Source: CAZHJK01 sp964533275
Lineage (GTDB): Bacteria; Bacillota; Clostridia; Eubacteriales; Garciellaceae
Assembly: GCA_964533275.1 (NCBI GenBank)
Contig: CAZHJK010000001.1
Span: 124,001 to 188,000 of the forward strand
Direction of reading: 5' to 3'
DNA: 64,000 nt
In this document: positions 62,244 through 64,000 of the stretch, piece after piece
Layout of the letters: every line of letters begins with the position of its first letter
How positions within the stretch are numbered: the first letter of the stretch is position 1
Program-made: the position numbers and the translations under genes
The notes under the pieces: model-generated
Seen by the model: the letters and a program-made list of their open reading frames with translations, nothing else
What the model was told of the DNA's origin: nothing
The model's database searches: none

Positions 62244-64000
62244 AAGAAGAACCTAAAAGAAATAGACCTCCTATGGGGAGAGGACATGGACCTGCAATGT
62301 CAAGACCGGTAGAAAAAGCAAAGGACTTTAAGGGTACTTTTAAAAGGCTAATTGGATATTTAAAGCCCCATAGGTATAAAATAGTATTAGTATTTGTTGC
62401 TGCAATTCTAAGTACAACCTTTACAATAATAAGCCCTAAGGTATTGGGACTTGCTATAACTAAGATATTCGACGGTGTTATGTTGAAATTACAAGGGGTA
62501 CCTAATGCCCAAGTTGATTTTGTATATATAAGTAATATTATATTTATTTTAGCTGGATTATATATTATTAGTTCAGTATTTAATTATCTACAACAATACA
62601 TTATGGCAAGTATTGCTCAAAATACTGTTTTTGAAATGAGGGAGGATGTTAATCAAAAGCTTTCTCGTCTTCCCCTAAAATATTTTGATGGTCGTACCCA
62701 TGGTGAAATTCTAAGCCGTGTTACTAATGATGTTGACAATATAAGCAGTACACTACAGCAAAGTATTACCCAATTTATTACTTCTATTGTGACCTTAATA
62801 GGGGTAGTTATAATGATGTTAACTATAAGCCCTATTTTGACTTTGATGATTATACTAACATTACCTCTATATTTTATAGTAACAAAATTTATTGTAGTCC
62901 GCTCTCAAAAATACTTTACAGCTCAACAAAAGACATTAGGAGAACTTAATGGTCATGTTGAAGAAATGTATACAGGACATGAAATTATAAAGTCGTTTAA
63001 CAGGGAAGAGAATTCATTGGGAACCTTTGAAAAAATAAATGATGAACTTTTTAAATCAAGTCACAGGGCTCAATTTATGTCTGGGGTGATTATGCCTCTT
63101 ATGATTTTCATAGGAAATATCGCCTATGTATTGGTTTGTGTTATTGGAGGCATATTAGTAACTAGGGGTGCTATAAGTATAGGTGATGTGCAGGCATTTA
63201 TTCAGTATGCAAGACAATTTACTCATCCTATTTCCCAAACTGCTAACATTTCAAATATTATTCAATCTACTATAGCATCAGCGGAAAGGGTATTTGAAAT
63301 TCTTGATGAAGAAGAAGAGGTTCCCGAACAAAAAAATGCACAATTGATAGAGTTTCCTAAGGGAGAAGTAAGATTCGAAAATGTAAGTTTTGGTTATGAA
63401 AAGGATATTCCAATAATACAAAATATGAATATTGATGTAAAGAAGGGTCAGACAATTGCTATCGTAGGACCTACAGGAGCTGGGAAAACAACCCTTGTAA
63501 ATTTATTAATGTGCTTTTATGAAATCGATCAAGGAAGAATTACTATAGATGGAATAGATATAAGAAAAATAAAACGAGGATATTTACGAAGCATGTTTGG
63601 AATGGTTCTTCAAGATACCTGGCTTTTTAATGGAAGCATAAGGGATAATATTGCATACGCTTGTGAAGATGCAACAGAAGAAAAAATAATTCAGGCAGCC
63701 AAAACCGCTCATGTTGATCACTTTGTTAGAACATTGCCTAAGGGATATGATACAGTTATAAATGAGGAAGCAACGAATATTTCCCATGGGCAAAAGCAGC
63801 TTTTAACTATTGCCAGGGCAATATTGGCAGACCCTTCAATACTTATACTTGATGAGGCTACAAGTAGTGTGGATACAAGAACTGAGGTGTTTATACAAAG
63901 AGCAATGGTAGCTTTAATGAAGGGGAGAACAAGCTTTGTTATTGCCCATAGATTATCTACAATTAGAAATGCTGATTTAATATTAGTAATGAATGAAGGT
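62240..64000 (+). CDS. ABC exporter half-transporter, catalytic subunit, cut by window edge
   Basis: 587 codons are visible and the frame is open to the end of the window. An N-terminal basic, proline and glycine-rich stretch of about 30 residues precedes six membrane helices. The ATPase domain has Walker A IVGPTGAGKTTLVNLL, Walker B LILDEATSSVD and the switch FVIAHRLSTI, all canonical, but its signature is NISHGQKQ instead of LSGGQ. This complements the partner exactly: one complete and one degenerate ATP site. Only a few tens of C-terminal residues are likely missing. Confidence 0.92.
   Translation, partial: MKEEPKRNRPPMGRGHGPAMSRPVEKAKDFKGTFKRLIGYLKPHRYKIVLVFVAAILSTTFTIISPKVLGLAITKIFDGVMLKLQGVPNAQVDFVYISNIIFILAGLYIISSVFNYLQQYIMASIAQNTVFEMREDVNQKLSRLPLKYFDGRTHGEILSRVTNDVDNISSTLQQSITQFITSIVTLIGVVIMMLTISPILTLMIILTLPLYFIVTKFIVVRSQKYFTAQQKTLGELNGHVEEMYTGHEIIKSFNREENSLGTFEKINDELFKSSHRAQFMSGVIMPLMIFIGNIAYVLVCVIGGILVTRGAISIGDVQAFIQYARQFTHPISQTANISNIIQSTIASAERVFEILDEEEEVPEQKNAQLIEFPKGEVRFENVSFGYEKDIPIIQNMNIDVKKGQTIAIVGPTGAGKTTLVNLLMCFYEIDQGRITIDGIDIRKIKRGYLRSMFGMVLQDTWLFNGSIRDNIAYACEDATEEKIIQAAKTAHVDHFVRTLPKGYDTVINEEATNISHGQKQLLTIARAILADPSILILDEATSSVDTRTEVFIQRAMVALMKGRTSFVIAHRLSTIRNADLILVMNEG

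Noticed and set aside
1..64000. CRISPR array, insertion sequence or prophage
   Set aside because: No regularly spaced direct repeats, transposase, integrase or phage structural gene was found by reading the window.

Overview
The window looks like chromosome from a low-GC, anaerobic, spore-forming Firmicute (Clostridia, perhaps in the range of Alkaliphilus or related Clostridiaceae). The case rests on AT-rich sequence, strong GGAGG-type ribosome binding sites, frequent TTG and GTG starts, AdhE, NfnAB, a Ptb/IorAB/Buk fermentation operon, a SleB cortex hydrolase and a lipoteichoic-acid-synthase-like sulfatase. No rRNA, transposase, phage gene or CRISPR array was seen, and there is one tRNA (Leu, CAG). 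The species call is inference.

Left part (1-10.8 kb): the 5' part of adhE, a YczE/YitT-type membrane protein, and a decayed threonine-synthase fragment. Then comes a two-gene permease, one half fused to a ferredoxin domain, divergent from a Crp/Fnr regulator. Next is a selenium/sulfur-trafficking cluster: DUF3343, a TusA-like carrier and a YedE transporter on one strand, with a class V aminotransferase (cysteine desulfurase/selenocysteine lyase type) and a LysR regulator on the other. A CofE-like F420 ligase homologue follows.

Middle left (11-29.4 kb): a GH3 beta-glucosidase, a three-subunit molybdenum hydroxylase (FAD, 2Fe-2S and Mo subunits), a class I aminotransferase, and a nine-gene sugar operon. 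That operon encodes a SIS-HAD fusion, an unrecognised protein, a PfkB kinase, a complete sugar ABC importer, a Gfo/Idh/MocA dehydrogenase, a TIM-barrel isomerase and a ROK kinase. It reads as a complete uptake and catabolic route for a sugar that cannot be identified from sequence, and it is the best candidate here for an undescribed pathway.

Middle right (29.4-45 kb): an ArsA/Get3-like ATPase with a small partner, an AspT-like carrier, NagZ, a gamma-carbonic-anhydrase-like protein that appears to start at AUU, Ung, DUF1846, an LtaS-like protein, TtcA and tRNA-Leu. A more GC-rich module (DUF3870, DUF819 permease, transglutaminase-like protein, M19 dipeptidase) looks acquired. SleB sits behind a c-di-AMP (ydaO-type) riboswitch.

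Right part (45-64 kb): NfnAB, an APC permease, and a two-component system with an adjacent ABC/FtsX module whose permease is split by an in-frame TAA. An aromatic amino-acid fermentation operon follows (ptb-like, iorA, iorB, then buk-like and a D-2-hydroxyacid dehydrogenase), interrupted by about 280 bases of dense hairpins that may encode a minus-strand structured RNA. The window ends in a heterodimeric ABC exporter, the second subunit cut by the window edge.
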